Source: Winslowiella toletana (GTDB taxonomy: Bacteria > Pseudomonadota > Gammaproteobacteria > Enterobacterales > Enterobacteriaceae). Taken from it: 64,000 nucleotides of DNA. This document shows, one piece after another, positions 1 through 8,398 of this stretch. Within the stretch, counting starts at the first letter, position 1. Each line of letters begins with the position of its first letter. The stretch is taken from NCBI RefSeq assembly GCF_017875465.1, contig NZ_JAGGMQ010000001.1, positions 2,852,001 through 2,916,000 on the forward strand, given 5' to 3'. The notes beneath the pieces were generated by a model. It ran no database searches, was not told the origin of the DNA, and was given only the letters and a program-made list of their open reading frames with translations. The position numbers were made by a program, and so were the translations under genes.

Positions 1-1114
1 GATAATCAGAGGTAAACAGCACCTGACGACCATCCGGCGTAAATGATGGATGCGGATGGGTGACCTGACGATCGCCATTCAGCACGCGCCATGAACTGTT
101 ATGCGCCGCCAGACGGAAATAGCTGCGTTGCGCGACATCAAACACATACAGCCAGGGATCATTATCGATAGTGTAGCCATCGGTATCCTGCACATCGACC
201 GGCGTACCGGAACCGTCGCCGACCAGCAACGTGCCATTCTCATTACTCATCAGATGCGAGCAGGCAGGCATGGTCATCAGCACTTCGTTGTGCTGCGTAT
301 CCGGATTAAAGCGGCAGATCTGACGATCCGGGCGATCCTTATGATAGGAGACGTAAATCAGCGCTGATCCATCTGGCACCCAGAATTCATGGGTGCAGCT
401 TTCGCCCGGCGCGTGATCTTTCACTTTGCGTATATTGCTGCCATCTTCGTTGATCAGCCACATACGTGCGTCGATCAGATCGTGTGGTCCTTCATGGCAG
501 AAGGCGACGGTGCTGTTGTCATGCGGACGGTAAATCGGATGGCCCAGCCACAGATGCTGCTGATGAATAGTTTGTGCCGCGCCGCTTTTCAGGTCGATAC
601 GCTGCAGGCGACAGTGCGGGTTTTTCTCAAAGAAACGCTGGAAAATTTGCCAGTCGGTCAGCGGTTCCCAGTCTTCACGGGCAATTTCAATCCCGACCAG
701 CTGCGTGCAGTCGCTGTTTGCCACCCAGGTGCCGTAACCGACCCAGTCAGCCGGTACCTGGTAAATGCTGGTTTCTTCCAGCGTGGCAAGATCGACGCGT
801 TGCAGGCTACGTTCATTTTTGACGTACCACAGATAGCGATCGTCATCTGACAGAAAACCGCCAAAAGTATTATCGCCTTTGCCTTCCGTCAGCTGGATCG
901 CCTGCTGCTGCTGCAGATCGAGCAGGTAATAGTTGCGATTGCCATCGAATTCGGCGGCGAACAGCAGATGGTTACCGTCACGGGTAAAACACTTTTGATA
1001 GAAGTAATTACGGTGACAAAGGACTTCCGGCGGCGTCAGGCGGGTGATGGCCGCCCCGGTTTCCGCATCCCGAAAGTGGTGGAAAGGAAGTGTAATACGT
1101 AAGCCCTTCGCCAT
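1..1114 (-). CDS. ogl: Oligogalacturonate lyase (3' part runs off the window)
   Basis: Cytoplasmic oligogalacturonide lyase of polysaccharide lyase family 22, which splits short pectin oligomers (digalacturonate and its unsaturated form) into 5-keto-4-deoxyuronate. Reading from the ATG at 1114, the first 371 codons are open and show the WD-like repeats of the family: LLFAAEFDGNRNYYLLDL early, then histidines in the stretches LWLGHPIYRPHDNSTVAFCHEGPHD (about residue 190 onward) and ESCTHEFWVPDG, and ACSHLMSN near residue 285. The family is usually about 385-390 residues, so only a short C-terminal piece is missing. The gene is divergent from the RpiB-like gene at 1361 and has a KdgR box just upstream, so induction by pectin breakdown products is expected. 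Homology is judged by eye. Confidence 0.93.
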   Translation of the reverse strand, partial: MAKGLRITLPFHHFRDAETGAAITRLTPPEVLCHRNYFYQKCFTRDGNHLLFAAEFDGNRNYYLLDLQQQQAIQLTEGKGDNTFGGFLSDDDRYLWYVKNERSLQRVDLATLEETSIYQVPADWVGYGTWVANSDCTQLVGIEIAREDWEPLTDWQIFQRFFEKNPHCRLQRIDLKSGAAQTIHQQHLWLGHPIYRPHDNSTVAFCHEGPHDLIDARMWLINEDGSNIRKVKDHAPGESCTHEFWVPDGSALIYVSYHKDRPDRQICRFNPDTQHNEVLMTMPACSHLMSNENGTLLVGDGSGTPVDVQDTDGYTIDNDPWLYVFDVAQRSYFRLAAHNSSWRVLNGDRQVTHPHPSFTPDGRQVLFTSDY

Positions 1115-1149
1115 GCTCTTCTCCTTATCAGACAGGCTATGATTTTTTA

Positions 1150-1168
1150 TTGAAACGTTGTTTCATAA
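1150..1168. promoter_or_regulatory. KdgR operator, ogl-proximal
   Basis: TTGAAACGTTGTTTCATAA fits the KdgR consensus (AATGAAA-N-TGTTTCATT type) with an almost perfect dyad. It lies 36 bp upstream of the ogl start, where bound repressor would block transcription. Confidence 0.82.
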
Positions 1169-1284
1169 TTAAGGCAAGCATATCCTTTTCACGTCAGCTG
1201 CCGAGCGGCAACCGAAGGATTTGCGAGCAGGGTCACAATAAATGGCGCAGAATTTTACCAGGGTCAGAGACATTCGCAGATAAA

Positions 1285-1304
1285 AATGAAACAATGTTTC
1301 ATAA
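1285..1304. promoter_or_regulatory. KdgR operator, isomerase-proximal
   Basis: AATGAAACAATGTTTCATAA is a near-perfect KdgR box, 56 bp upstream of the RpiB-like gene start. Two boxes in one divergent promoter region indicate that both genes belong to the pectin regulon. Confidence 0.85.
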
Positions 1305-1360
1305 ATCTGGTGGTGACAACCACCCTCTGTTCCTTAGCCAATGAAGTAAAGGGGAGAACC

Positions 1361-1999
1361 ATGAAAATTGCACTGATGATGGAGAACAGTCAGGCGGGTA
1401 AAAACGCCGTGGTATTGAAAGAGCTGCAGCAGGTGGCCGCCAGCAAAGACTACCCGGTTTACAACGTCGGCATGAGTGATGAACAGGATCACCATCTGAC
1501 TTATATTCATCTCGGCATTATGGCCAGTATTCTGCTGAACGCGAAAGCGGTGGATTTTGTTATTACCGGTTGCGGCACCGGGCAGGGCGCGCTGATGTCA
1601 CTGAATATCCATCCGGGGGTGATCTGTGGTTACTGTATCGATCCGGCGGACGCCTTCCTGTTTGCGCAAATTAACAATGGTAATGCGCTGGCGCTGCCGT
1701 TTGCCAAAGGCTTTGGCTGGGGCGCTGAACTGAACCTGCGTTTTATCTTTGAGAAAGCCTTTACCGGTGAAACTGGCCAGGGCTATCCGCAGGAGCGCAA
1801 AGTGCCACAGGTGCGTAACGCCGGTATTCTGAATCAGGTTAAAGCGGCGGTGGTGAAAGAGAACTATCTCGATACTCTGCGGGCGATAGATCCTGAGCTG
1901 GTGAAAACCGCAGTCAGCGGCCAGCGTTTCCAGCAGTGCTTCTTTGAAAACTGTCAGGATAAACAGATCGCAGATTTTGTCCGTCAGCTGGTGGCATAA
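1361..1999 (+). CDS. RpiB/LacA/LacB-family sugar isomerase of the pectin regulon
   Basis: A 212-residue cytosolic protein of the RpiB/LacAB isomerase family, longer than RpiB itself (about 150). The N-terminus MKIALMMENSQAGKN and the block VDFVITGCGTGQGALMSLN match the family's phosphate and active-site loops (GCGTG). The start was chosen at 1361 because GGGGAG lies 5 nt upstream. In pectinolytic enterobacteria a homologue known as spiX lies in the KdgR regulon near kduID and ogl. The divergent ogl and the KdgR box at 1285 support the same role here. The exact substrate, probably a keto-deoxyuronate or related sugar, cannot be read from the sequence. Confidence 0.82.
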   Translation: MKIALMMENSQAGKNAVVLKELQQVAASKDYPVYNVGMSDEQDHHLTYIHLGIMASILLNAKAVDFVITGCGTGQGALMSLNIHPGVICGYCIDPADAFLFAQINNGNALALPFAKGFGWGAELNLRFIFEKAFTGETGQGYPQERKVPQVRNAGILNQVKAAVVKENYLDTLRAIDPELVKTAVSGQRFQQCFFENCQDKQIADFVRQLVA

Positions 2000-2009
2000 C
2001 CAAAAAAAT

Positions 2010-2031
2010 AGCGGCATCGCAGGATGCCGCT
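2010..2031. terminator. Stem-loop after the RpiB-like gene
   Basis: GCGGCATC/GATGCCGC stem with a 4-nt loop, 10 nt after the stop codon. The run of A before the stem (2002-2008) would give a U-tract on the minus-strand transcript, so the hairpin is best as a minus-strand or bidirectional terminator; the plus strand has no good U-tract. Confidence 0.6.
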
Positions 2032-2130
2032 GTAGTTGTCAAAGATTTTGCCGATTGATGCCGGCGACTTTTTCCTAAGCTTGAAACTATGGCATTATCT
2101 GTTGAAAAATGGAGTTAAGGAGTCGCCAGG

Positions 2131-2448
2131 ATGGCGTACAGTAACCGTCAAATCATCACATCACTGGAAGCAGACAGATATATTGCTTTGCGGCTGGAAC
2201 GTGCTCTTGGTGGGGTTGGAGAGCAAATGGTGATACAGGGGAACATGTTCGCTGATGCCTTTACGCGGCTAACCTGGTATATATCCTGCCTGACTGATAA
2301 TTATCAGGATGTCTGCCAGAATCTCAAAAATGAAGATAAGCGATTTGTGTTGGGTATTGTTGAACCTGTTATTGCAAGAAACAATTATTTTAGTCCATTT
2401 ATAAGAACAGATAAAGAATTTGGCGAAGGATTGATGAGGTTAATATGA
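2131..2448 (+). CDS. Hypothetical protein, 105 residues
   Basis: An open frame of 105 codons preceded by AAGGAG 8 nt upstream. The protein has no signal peptide or membrane segment. It is a mixed helical sequence with a central aromatic stretch (FTRLTWYISCLTDNYQD). I do not recognise a family. The size, the visibly lower G+C than the neighbours, and the tight link (its stop overlaps an ATG at 2445) to a small broken membrane-protein gene are typical of accessory islets carrying immunity or effector remnants, but that is only context. Confidence 0.55.
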   Translation: MAYSNRQIITSLEADRYIALRLERALGGVGEQMVIQGNMFADAFTRLTWYISCLTDNYQDVCQNLKNEDKRFVLGIVEPVIARNNYFSPFIRTDKEFGEGLMRLI

Positions 2449-2656
2449 TGATTGTCAGGTTTTTGAGATTTTAAGAGAGGGTATCATCTGGGAACTTACC
2501 GGATACATCCCGGCAGTTCTGATTATGATATTTGCTATCTTCGCGGTTAGCTATTGGGAAGAGTATGCTATTCAGTCAATTGGTTTGTTTATTTTGGCCT
2601 TGATTGTGGACTATTGATTTTGGATTAAAAAGCGGTTAAATAAAAAGAATAAATAA
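2445..2656 (+). pseudogene. Decayed small membrane-protein gene
   Basis: The ATG at 2445 overlaps the preceding stop and opens a frame that ends after 9 residues (MMIVRFLRF). A different frame from about 2477 encodes a clear transmembrane stretch (ELTGYIPAVLIMIFAIFAVS, then SIGLFILALIVDY) and stops at 2615. The same frame resumes with a basic tail (FWIKKRLNKKNK) ending at 2656. One frameshift and one in-frame stop would restore a protein of about 65-70 residues. No family is recognised. Confidence 0.4.
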
Positions 2657-2886
2657 AATTATTTGATTCGCCAGTTATATTTTTCAATTTTGATCATTGT
2701 TTACATTTACGGTTGGTGTCACCATCGCCCATAAAAAAATCCCCCCGGCATTTGCGGATATCCCCCCGATCCTCTCGGCAGAGTCCGTGCATTCCACGTC
2801 AGCAACAACAGGATCCAGACGGCGAAGCAAACCAGCGGATAAGGGAATATCAGCACACAGGGCGCAGAGCGATTTTGTCAGTTGAT
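2657..2886. other. Non-coding or degraded stretch
   Basis: No intact gene is seen. On the minus strand one short frame around 2880-2730 reads like a hydrophobic C-terminus (LIFPYPLVCFAVWILLLL) but lacks a start and a ribosome site, so it is at most another remnant. Confidence 0.3.
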
Positions 2887-3042
2887 GTGATTTCCGCCCC
2901 GATTCCCGGCAACCCGTTAGTCGCGCTGGATCTCGATCAGCCACTGCCGAAGGCGACCTTTTTTCTGATTCAGCGCCGCGACACCGCACTGACGCCGATG
3001 GGGGCTTATCTGGCGCAGCCGCTGAGCGTAAAAGCCAGATAA
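2887..3042 (+). pseudogene. 3' remnant of a LysR-type regulator gene
   Basis: The frame ending at 3042 encodes the typical C-terminal strand and tail of a LysR regulator (GNPLVALDLDQPLPKATFFL, then RRDTALTPMGAYL). Only about 50 residues remain and the DNA-binding part is absent. It lies directly upstream of the GntR gene and marks a rearrangement junction with the AT-richer islet to its left. Confidence 0.6.
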
Positions 3043-3124
3043 AGCTCACCGGGAAGTTATTCGTCCGGCGATTAACGGATGTTATGATAAGGCGAGTGTA
3101 GTCAGCCGCCAGTTGAGGTAAGGG

Positions 3125-3817
3125 ATGAGTAAAGTCGCGACAGCGAAGCAGCGGGAAGTTCAGCGCATTGTTGATGCGTTATCCATTGCGATTGCTCAGC
3201 ATCGCCTGAAGCCGGGCATGCGTCTGGTGGAAGCACAGATAGTTGAGGTGCTGCAGGCCAACCGCAACCACGTGCAGGCCGCGCTACAACGTATGGCGTT
3301 GCAGCATATTGTCACTATCGAACCGAACCGCGGCGCGATGGTGGCGCAGCCGGAAGCGCTGGAGGCACGCGAAGTATTTATCGCACGCCGGGCGATTGAA
3401 AGCGCGATTGTCGCCTGTATTACCCCGGAAGCGATGACGCAATATCAGAGCGAATTTAACGCCCAGCAGCATGCGGAGAAGGTGGCCAGTGAGCGCGAAG
3501 ACCGACGCGATATTGTCCGCGAACTGAGTCAGTTTCATCTGCTGCTGGCCACCGCCAGCGGCAATAAGGTGCTGAGTGAAATTCTGGCCAATCTGATGGT
3601 GCGTAGTTCGCTGATTGTGGCGCTCTACCAGCGCAATGATATTCCCTCCTGCCAGTGCGCTGAGCATGCCGCCATTATCACCGCGCTGAAAGCCGGCGAT
3701 ACGGCGCTGGCGCAGTCGATTATGACGGAACACCTGAATGAGCTGGAACAGCAGCTGGATCTGGCTGATGCCGCGCCCGACCAGCTGAATCTGCGTCAGG
3801 CGCTGTTAACCGGTTAA
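3125..3817 (+). CDS. GntR-family regulator, FCD (FadR-like) subgroup
   Basis: A 230-residue transcription factor. Residues 1-75 form the winged helix of GntR proteins (LKPGMRLVEAQIVEVLQANR, then QAALQRMALQHIV). The rest is an all-helical FCD ligand-binding domain, with the metal-binding pattern suggested by HLLLATASGNKVL and the late histidines in EHAAIITAL. The coding region overlaps the 3' end of the amidohydrolase gene by 4 bp in convergent orientation. It is the obvious candidate regulator of the LIV-type transporter and amidohydrolase operon, with the substrate or product as effector (inferred from position only). Confidence 0.85.
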   Translation: MSKVATAKQREVQRIVDALSIAIAQHRLKPGMRLVEAQIVEVLQANRNHVQAALQRMALQHIVTIEPNRGAMVAQPEALEAREVFIARRAIESAIVACITPEAMTQYQSEFNAQQHAEKVASEREDRRDIVRELSQFHLLLATASGNKVLSEILANLMVRSSLIVALYQRNDIPSCQCAEHAAIITALKAGDTALAQSIMTEHLNELEQQLDLADAAPDQLNLRQALLTG

Positions 3818-5034
3818 GTCAGCAGGCGCGCTGCCGGACGTTCAAAGGTCTGACGTCCGGCTTTAAACCCCATCAGCGGCGGCGCAATTTCCGCCACCAC
3901 ATCACTGGCGCTCGCCACATCAAACACCACAAAATCAGCGTGACAGCCGGGCGCTAAACCGTAATCCTTCAGCCGCATCAGGCGTGCGGAGGCGGTGGAG
4001 ATCCACGCCAGACAACGCAGCATATCGGCAGGCGTGCCCAGCTGGCTGATATTGGCGAGCAGATTGGCCTGGCGCACCAGCGAAGCATCACCAAAGGGGG
4101 TAAACGGATTGCCAATATTATTGCTGGAAAGCGAGCAGGTGACGCCGCAGCTGTCGAGGGTCGCCAGCGGCGCCACGCCGCGCGGCTTAAGCGCAAAACA
4201 ATCGCGCGCGCTAAGAAACAGATCGGTGGCGGGCAGCGCGGTGACCTGCACGCCTGCCGTCGCCAGCGCGTGCGCCAGTTTGGTCAGCTCGGTTTTATCC
4301 AGAATCGACAGCTTAGTGACGTGGCCGACGGTAACCCGTCCGGCCATCTGCCAGCGCCGGGTCTGCTCAATAACACAGTCAATCATCCGTGCTTCGGGTT
4401 GCAGATCGAAATCAAGATGAAAATCGAGATCAACATCCCACTGACTGGCCAGCGTAAACAGCCGCTCAATCTGGCCGCGCGCATCGCTGTCGGTATAGGG
4501 GCAGCCGCCCAGCAGATCGGCGCCTTGTGCCAGTGCGCGGCACAGTAATTCTTCGGTGCCGGGGTTATTCAGCATACCCTCCTGCGGAAACACGCAGATA
4601 CTGAGATCAAGCGCCCAGGCATAGTCGGCTTTCAACCGTTTAATCGCTTCAAAACCGGTCAGACCGATTTGTGGGTCGATCTCGACATGGGTGCGCATCC
4701 AGCAGGTGCCCTGCATAATCGCTTTTTCAATAATCTGTGCGCCGCGCTGATAAATATCCTGTTCATCAAAGTGCGCTTTGGCGTTGCGAGTCTGGCTGAT
4801 CGCTTCCGCCAGTGTCCCTTCCTGCAGCTGGCAGCGCGGCATAATGCAGGCTTTATCGAGGTGGATATGGGTCTCAATCAGGCCCGGCAACACCAGTTTA
4901 CCGCCTAAGTCGCGGAAGGCGCTGGTCGCCGCAGGGTCACTGAATTGCGTAACAAAGCGGCCCGCTTCGATACAGAGGGTGTGCAGCGCCGCCGAGTCCG
5001 GCAGGCGTGCATTCAACAGGGTCAGCCTTGTCAT
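3814..5034 (-). CDS. Cytosine-deaminase-like amidohydrolase
   Basis: A 406-residue metal-dependent hydrolase of the amidohydrolase superfamily, closest in appearance to the CodA/TrzC/AtzC group that deaminates or dealkylates cyclic nitrogen compounds. Metal and active-site motifs are visible: LPGLIETHIHLDKAC (the HxH pair, near residues 55-57), MRTHVEIDP, DLDFHLDFDL, RVTVGHVTKL and SLSSNNIGNPFTPFGDA, the last two giving the usual His and Asp/Asn ligands. It is the last gene of a minus-strand operon; its ATG overlaps the stop of the transporter fusion gene, so translation is coupled. The likely job is hydrolysis of the compound imported by that transporter. The true substrate is unknown. Confidence 0.85.
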   Translation of the reverse strand: MTRLTLLNARLPDSAALHTLCIEAGRFVTQFSDPAATSAFRDLGGKLVLPGLIETHIHLDKACIMPRCQLQEGTLAEAISQTRNAKAHFDEQDIYQRGAQIIEKAIMQGTCWMRTHVEIDPQIGLTGFEAIKRLKADYAWALDLSICVFPQEGMLNNPGTEELLCRALAQGADLLGGCPYTDSDARGQIERLFTLASQWDVDLDFHLDFDLQPEARMIDCVIEQTRRWQMAGRVTVGHVTKLSILDKTELTKLAHALATAGVQVTALPATDLFLSARDCFALKPRGVAPLATLDSCGVTCSLSSNNIGNPFTPFGDASLVRQANLLANISQLGTPADMLRCLAWISTASARLMRLKDYGLAPGCHADFVVFDVASASDVVAEIAPPLMGFKAGRQTFERPAARLLT

Positions 5035-7514
5035 CAGTGCGTTCCTCCTAAATAAGCGGCGACTAATCCACCCTCGTTCTGCAACTGACGGGCATCGCCC
5101 TGATTGACGATGCGCCCTGATTCCATCACAAAGGCGCGGTCGGCAATTTCCAGTGCCAGATTCGCCATCTGATCGACCAGCAACAGGGTGACGCCATCAT
5201 CGCGCAGGCTGGCGAGCGCATCGTACAGCTCGCCAATCATCACCGGCGACAGTCCAAGGCTCGGTTCATCCAGCAGCAGAATTTTTGGCTGCGACATTAG
5301 ACCGCGCCCAATCGCCACCATCTGCTGTTCACCACCGGAGAGCAGTCCGGCAGGATTATGCAGACGTTCACGCAGGCGCGGAAAACGGCGCAATACCGCG
5401 TCGATATTGCCGCTGGTTGCGCGGCGATCCTGACAGGAGTAGCTGCCCAGCAGCAGATTATCCAGCACCGACAGCTGACCAAATACCTGGCGCCCCTCTG
5501 GCACCAGCGCCAGCCCCATGCTGGCGATCTGGCTGGCGTCAGCCTGATGAATAGCGACGTCATTCAGATAGATATTGCCGGATCGCGCCGGATGCAGACC
5601 CGCCAGGCAGTTCATAATGCTCGATTTACCGGCACCATTCGCGCCGAGGATCGCCACCGTTTCGCCCGGATTTACCGTCAGGCTGACCTGCTGTACCACT
5701 GGCGCTGCGCCGTAATCCAGCGTCAGTTCGTGCAGCACCAGAATCGGTTCATGGCTGCGTGCCAGCGGCTGGCGACGTGGCTGGGCGCGATAATCGGTAC
5801 CGCCCAGGTAGGCGGCAATCACCTGCGGGTTACGCTGAATCGCCGCCGGTTTGCCCCATGCCAGCGGTTTACCGGCGTCCAGCACCTGCAAATGCTGACA
5901 TACCGACATCACCAGCGTCATATCATGTTCCACCAGCACAATCGCCAGACCAAAACTGGCCAGCTGTTTAAACAGCCCGGTGAGATTATCGGTTTCTTCG
6001 CGGCTCAGTCCGGCGGCGGGTTCATCCAGCAATAAAATCGCCGGGTTAATTGCCAGCGCGCGGGCGATCTCCACCAGACGGCGATCGACATGCGGCAGAT
6101 CGTCAGCCGGGGTAGTCACCGAACCGCGAAAACCGACCAGCGCCAGCAGCGACAATGCCAGCTGTTGCTGCTGTTCGCTGGCGCGCCGCCAGGGCCGTCC
6201 CATTCGTCCCTGTTGCAGCGCCACCAGCAGATTCTCCAGCACGCTCAGTTCACCAAACAGCTGAGTGGTCTGGTAGGTGCGCGCAATCCCGGCGCGGGCG
6301 ATTTTCCATGCCGGCTGGCCGCGCAGATTTTCCTGCATGCGGATTTCACCGCTGTCAGCCTGATAGAAGCCGCTAATCATATTCAGCACCGTGGTTTTGC
6401 CCGCGCCATTCGGGCCAATCAGCCCTAAAATCGCACCTGGCTCTACATTAAAGCTGACGCCTTGCGCTGCCTGCACACCGCCAAAGCGGATGCCAATATC
6501 GCTGACGGTAAGGCGCTGACTGCTGCGTGGCTGAAAGTGCGCCCGCAGGCAGGCGTCATCCGCTTCTGCTGGTGCATACAGCGGCTGCGGACGGGCAAAC
6601 CAGCGCGCCAGCGTGCCTAACACCCCTTTTGGCGCCAGCCATAACACACACAGCAGCAGCAGGGAGAAGATCAGCAGGCGATATTCGGCGAAGGTGGCCA
6701 GCAGCTCCGGCAACACCACAATCAGTAGTGCGCCCAGCACCGGGCCTAACAGCGTGCCGCTGCCGCCAATTACCACCGCCAGCACAAACAGAATCGACTG
6801 CGAAAAGGGAAAGGAGTCCGGATTAATAAACATCATCAACGGCGCTACCAGCGCACCGGCGGCGCTGGTCAGCAGCGCTGACAGTGCAAAGGCGAGGGTT
6901 TTGCTTTGCGTGGGATTAAAACCGAGCGAGCGGGCGGCAATTTCACTGGATTTTACCGCGCGCATCGCCAGTCCCCACTGACTGCCATGCAGCCGGGCGT
7001 AAAACAGCAGTGCCGCCAGCATCAGCAGCGCACTGCACACCGCCAGACCAATTGCCGGATCGAGACCGCCAAATTCAGGCATCGGAATGCCCATCAGGCC
7101 GTTGGAGCCGCCGGTGACATCGCGCCACTCAATCAGCACATGGCGCACCACCAGCGCAAAGGCAATCGTGATCATCGCCAGCCACGGGCCGCTGACGCGT
7201 AACGCCGGGATCGCCAGCAGCGCACCCAGCGCGCCTGCGGCCAGCGCGGCGACCACCATCGCCACCCCCAGTGGCAGTCCGGCCATTGTCAGACCGGCGG
7301 AGAGGTAGGCGCCAATGGCATAAAAGGCGATATGACCAAAAGAGATCTGCCCGCTCAGTCCCAGCAAAATATTCAGGCCAACCGCCACCACGACCGCCAG
7401 CGCACACAGCGACATCACCAGCAGTGCATAACTGCCAAGCCAGAACGGCAGCATAATGCTGACCAGCCCGAGCAACAGCAGCGCCGCCTGATTGTATGGC
7501 AGATTTCTCATCAC
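5034..7514 (-). CDS. Fused LivM-LivG-LivF branched-chain-type ABC transporter
   Basis: One uninterrupted 826-residue frame joins three subunits that are normally separate. Residues about 1-305 are a LivM-type permease (GLNILLGLSGQISFGHIAF is the hallmark). About 335-575 are a LivG-type ATPase (Walker A GPNGAGKTT at 367-375, Walker B ILLLDEPAAGLS near 493). About 590-826 are a LivF-type ATPase (GANGAGKSS at 624-632, signature LLSGGEQQMVAIGRG, Walker B ILLLDEPSLGLSP). The signature of the LivG half is degenerate (LPHVDRRLVEIARAL, lacking the usual central glycine). It sits between livH-like and amidohydrolase genes with 4-bp and 1-bp overlaps. It imports an amide, urea-like or nitrogen-ring compound together with the adjacent binding protein and LivH, judged from context. 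Confidence 0.9.
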   Translation of the reverse strand: MMRNLPYNQAALLLLGLVSIMLPFWLGSYALLVMSLCALAVVVAVGLNILLGLSGQISFGHIAFYAIGAYLSAGLTMAGLPLGVAMVVAALAAGALGALLAIPALRVSGPWLAMITIAFALVVRHVLIEWRDVTGGSNGLMGIPMPEFGGLDPAIGLAVCSALLMLAALLFYARLHGSQWGLAMRAVKSSEIAARSLGFNPTQSKTLAFALSALLTSAAGALVAPLMMFINPDSFPFSQSILFVLAVVIGGSGTLLGPVLGALLIVVLPELLATFAEYRLLIFSLLLLCVLWLAPKGVLGTLARWFARPQPLYAPAEADDACLRAHFQPRSSQRLTVSDIGIRFGGVQAAQGVSFNVEPGAILGLIGPNGAGKTTVLNMISGFYQADSGEIRMQENLRGQPAWKIARAGIARTYQTTQLFGELSVLENLLVALQQGRMGRPWRRASEQQQQLALSLLALVGFRGSVTTPADDLPHVDRRLVEIARALAINPAILLLDEPAAGLSREETDNLTGLFKQLASFGLAIVLVEHDMTLVMSVCQHLQVLDAGKPLAWGKPAAIQRNPQVIAAYLGGTDYRAQPRRQPLARSHEPILVLHELTLDYGAAPVVQQVSLTVNPGETVAILGANGAGKSSIMNCLAGLHPARSGNIYLNDVAIHQADASQIASMGLALVPEGRQVFGQLSVLDNLLLGSYSCQDRRATSGNIDAVLRRFPRLRERLHNPAGLLSGGEQQMVAIGRGLMSQPKILLLDEPSLGLSPVMIGELYDALASLRDDGVTLLLVDQMANLALEIADRAFVMESGRIVNQGDARQLQNEGGLVAAYLGGTH

Positions 7515-8374
7515 ACTTTTACCCTTACTTTTTTGCCGAACAGGCCGTCAGGCCGCAGTGCTAATGCCAGAATCACCAGCGAGAAGGTGAAGATTTGCGT
7601 AAATGCCGAGCCAAACCACAGGGTAATCAGTGCTTCCGCGAGGCCAAACAGCAGCCCCGCGACATAGATGCCGCTGGCGCTGGAGAGACCGCCGAGGATC
7701 GCCACCGCAAAGGCTTTCAGGCCAAACAGGGTGCCCATATCGCTGTTGATATTAAATAACGGCGCAATCAGCATTCCGGCGATACCGGCAAATACCGTCG
7801 ACACCGCAAAGGCGGCGGCGATGGCATAGCTGACGCGGATGCCCATCAGGCGCGCGGCGCGCGGATTTTGCACGCAGGCTTCCAGCACCTTGCCCAGCGT
7901 GCTGTAACGGCGCACCAGCGTCAGCAGCAGTACCATCACCAGACCGCTAAGCGGGATCAGCAGGCTGAACAGCCCCAGCGTCTGGCCGAACAGGGTGAAA
8001 CTGATATCGGTTACCGGAAACTGACGCGGCTCTTTGCCGAAGGTAAACATAGCGATGTTATCCACCAGAATGCCGCCCGCCACCGTCGCCATCAGCCAGG
8101 CATCAGAGCCTTTGCTGTGAAATGGCCGGATCAGCAGCCGTTCAATCAGCAGACCAAACAGCGCACAGATCACCAGTGTCATCGGGATTGCCAGCAGCAG
8201 CGGCCAGCCAAAGGTGACGATCAGCGAGTAACCGACCGTCGCGCCGACCATCATTGCGCTGCCCTGCGCAAAGTTAACCGTGCGCGAGACGATCCAGGTG
8301 ATATGAAACCCCAGCGCCAGCAGCGCATACATGCTGCCGAGGCTCAGGCCGGTTGAAAGGGCGGTACTCCACAT
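7511..8374 (-). CDS. LivH-type ABC transporter permease
   Basis: A 287-residue inner-membrane permease of the branched-chain amino acid/urea/amide family. The early motif SLGSMYALLALGFHITWIVSRTVNFAQG and the EAA-like loop before LMGIRVSYAIAAAFAVS are typical of LivH. It begins after AGGAG and its stop overlaps the ATG of the fusion protein by 4 bp. Together with the fused LivM half it would form the heterodimeric channel. Confidence 0.9.
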   Translation of the reverse strand: MWSTALSTGLSLGSMYALLALGFHITWIVSRTVNFAQGSAMMVGATVGYSLIVTFGWPLLLAIPMTLVICALFGLLIERLLIRPFHSKGSDAWLMATVAGGILVDNIAMFTFGKEPRQFPVTDISFTLFGQTLGLFSLLIPLSGLVMVLLLTLVRRYSTLGKVLEACVQNPRAARLMGIRVSYAIAAAFAVSTVFAGIAGMLIAPLFNINSDMGTLFGLKAFAVAILGGLSSASGIYVAGLLFGLAEALITLWFGSAFTQIFTFSLVILALALRPDGLFGKKVRVKV

Positions 8375-8398
8375 GGCATCACTCCTGTAGGTGGCGGA

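Noticed and set aside
389..850. Long open frames on the plus strand opposite ogl
   Set aside because: They are antisense shadows of the ogl reading frame, without ribosome sites or recognisable protein features.
2730..2880. Minus-strand hydrophobic stretch resembling a membrane protein end
   Set aside because: No start codon in context, short, and bounded by stops; noted only as possible debris.
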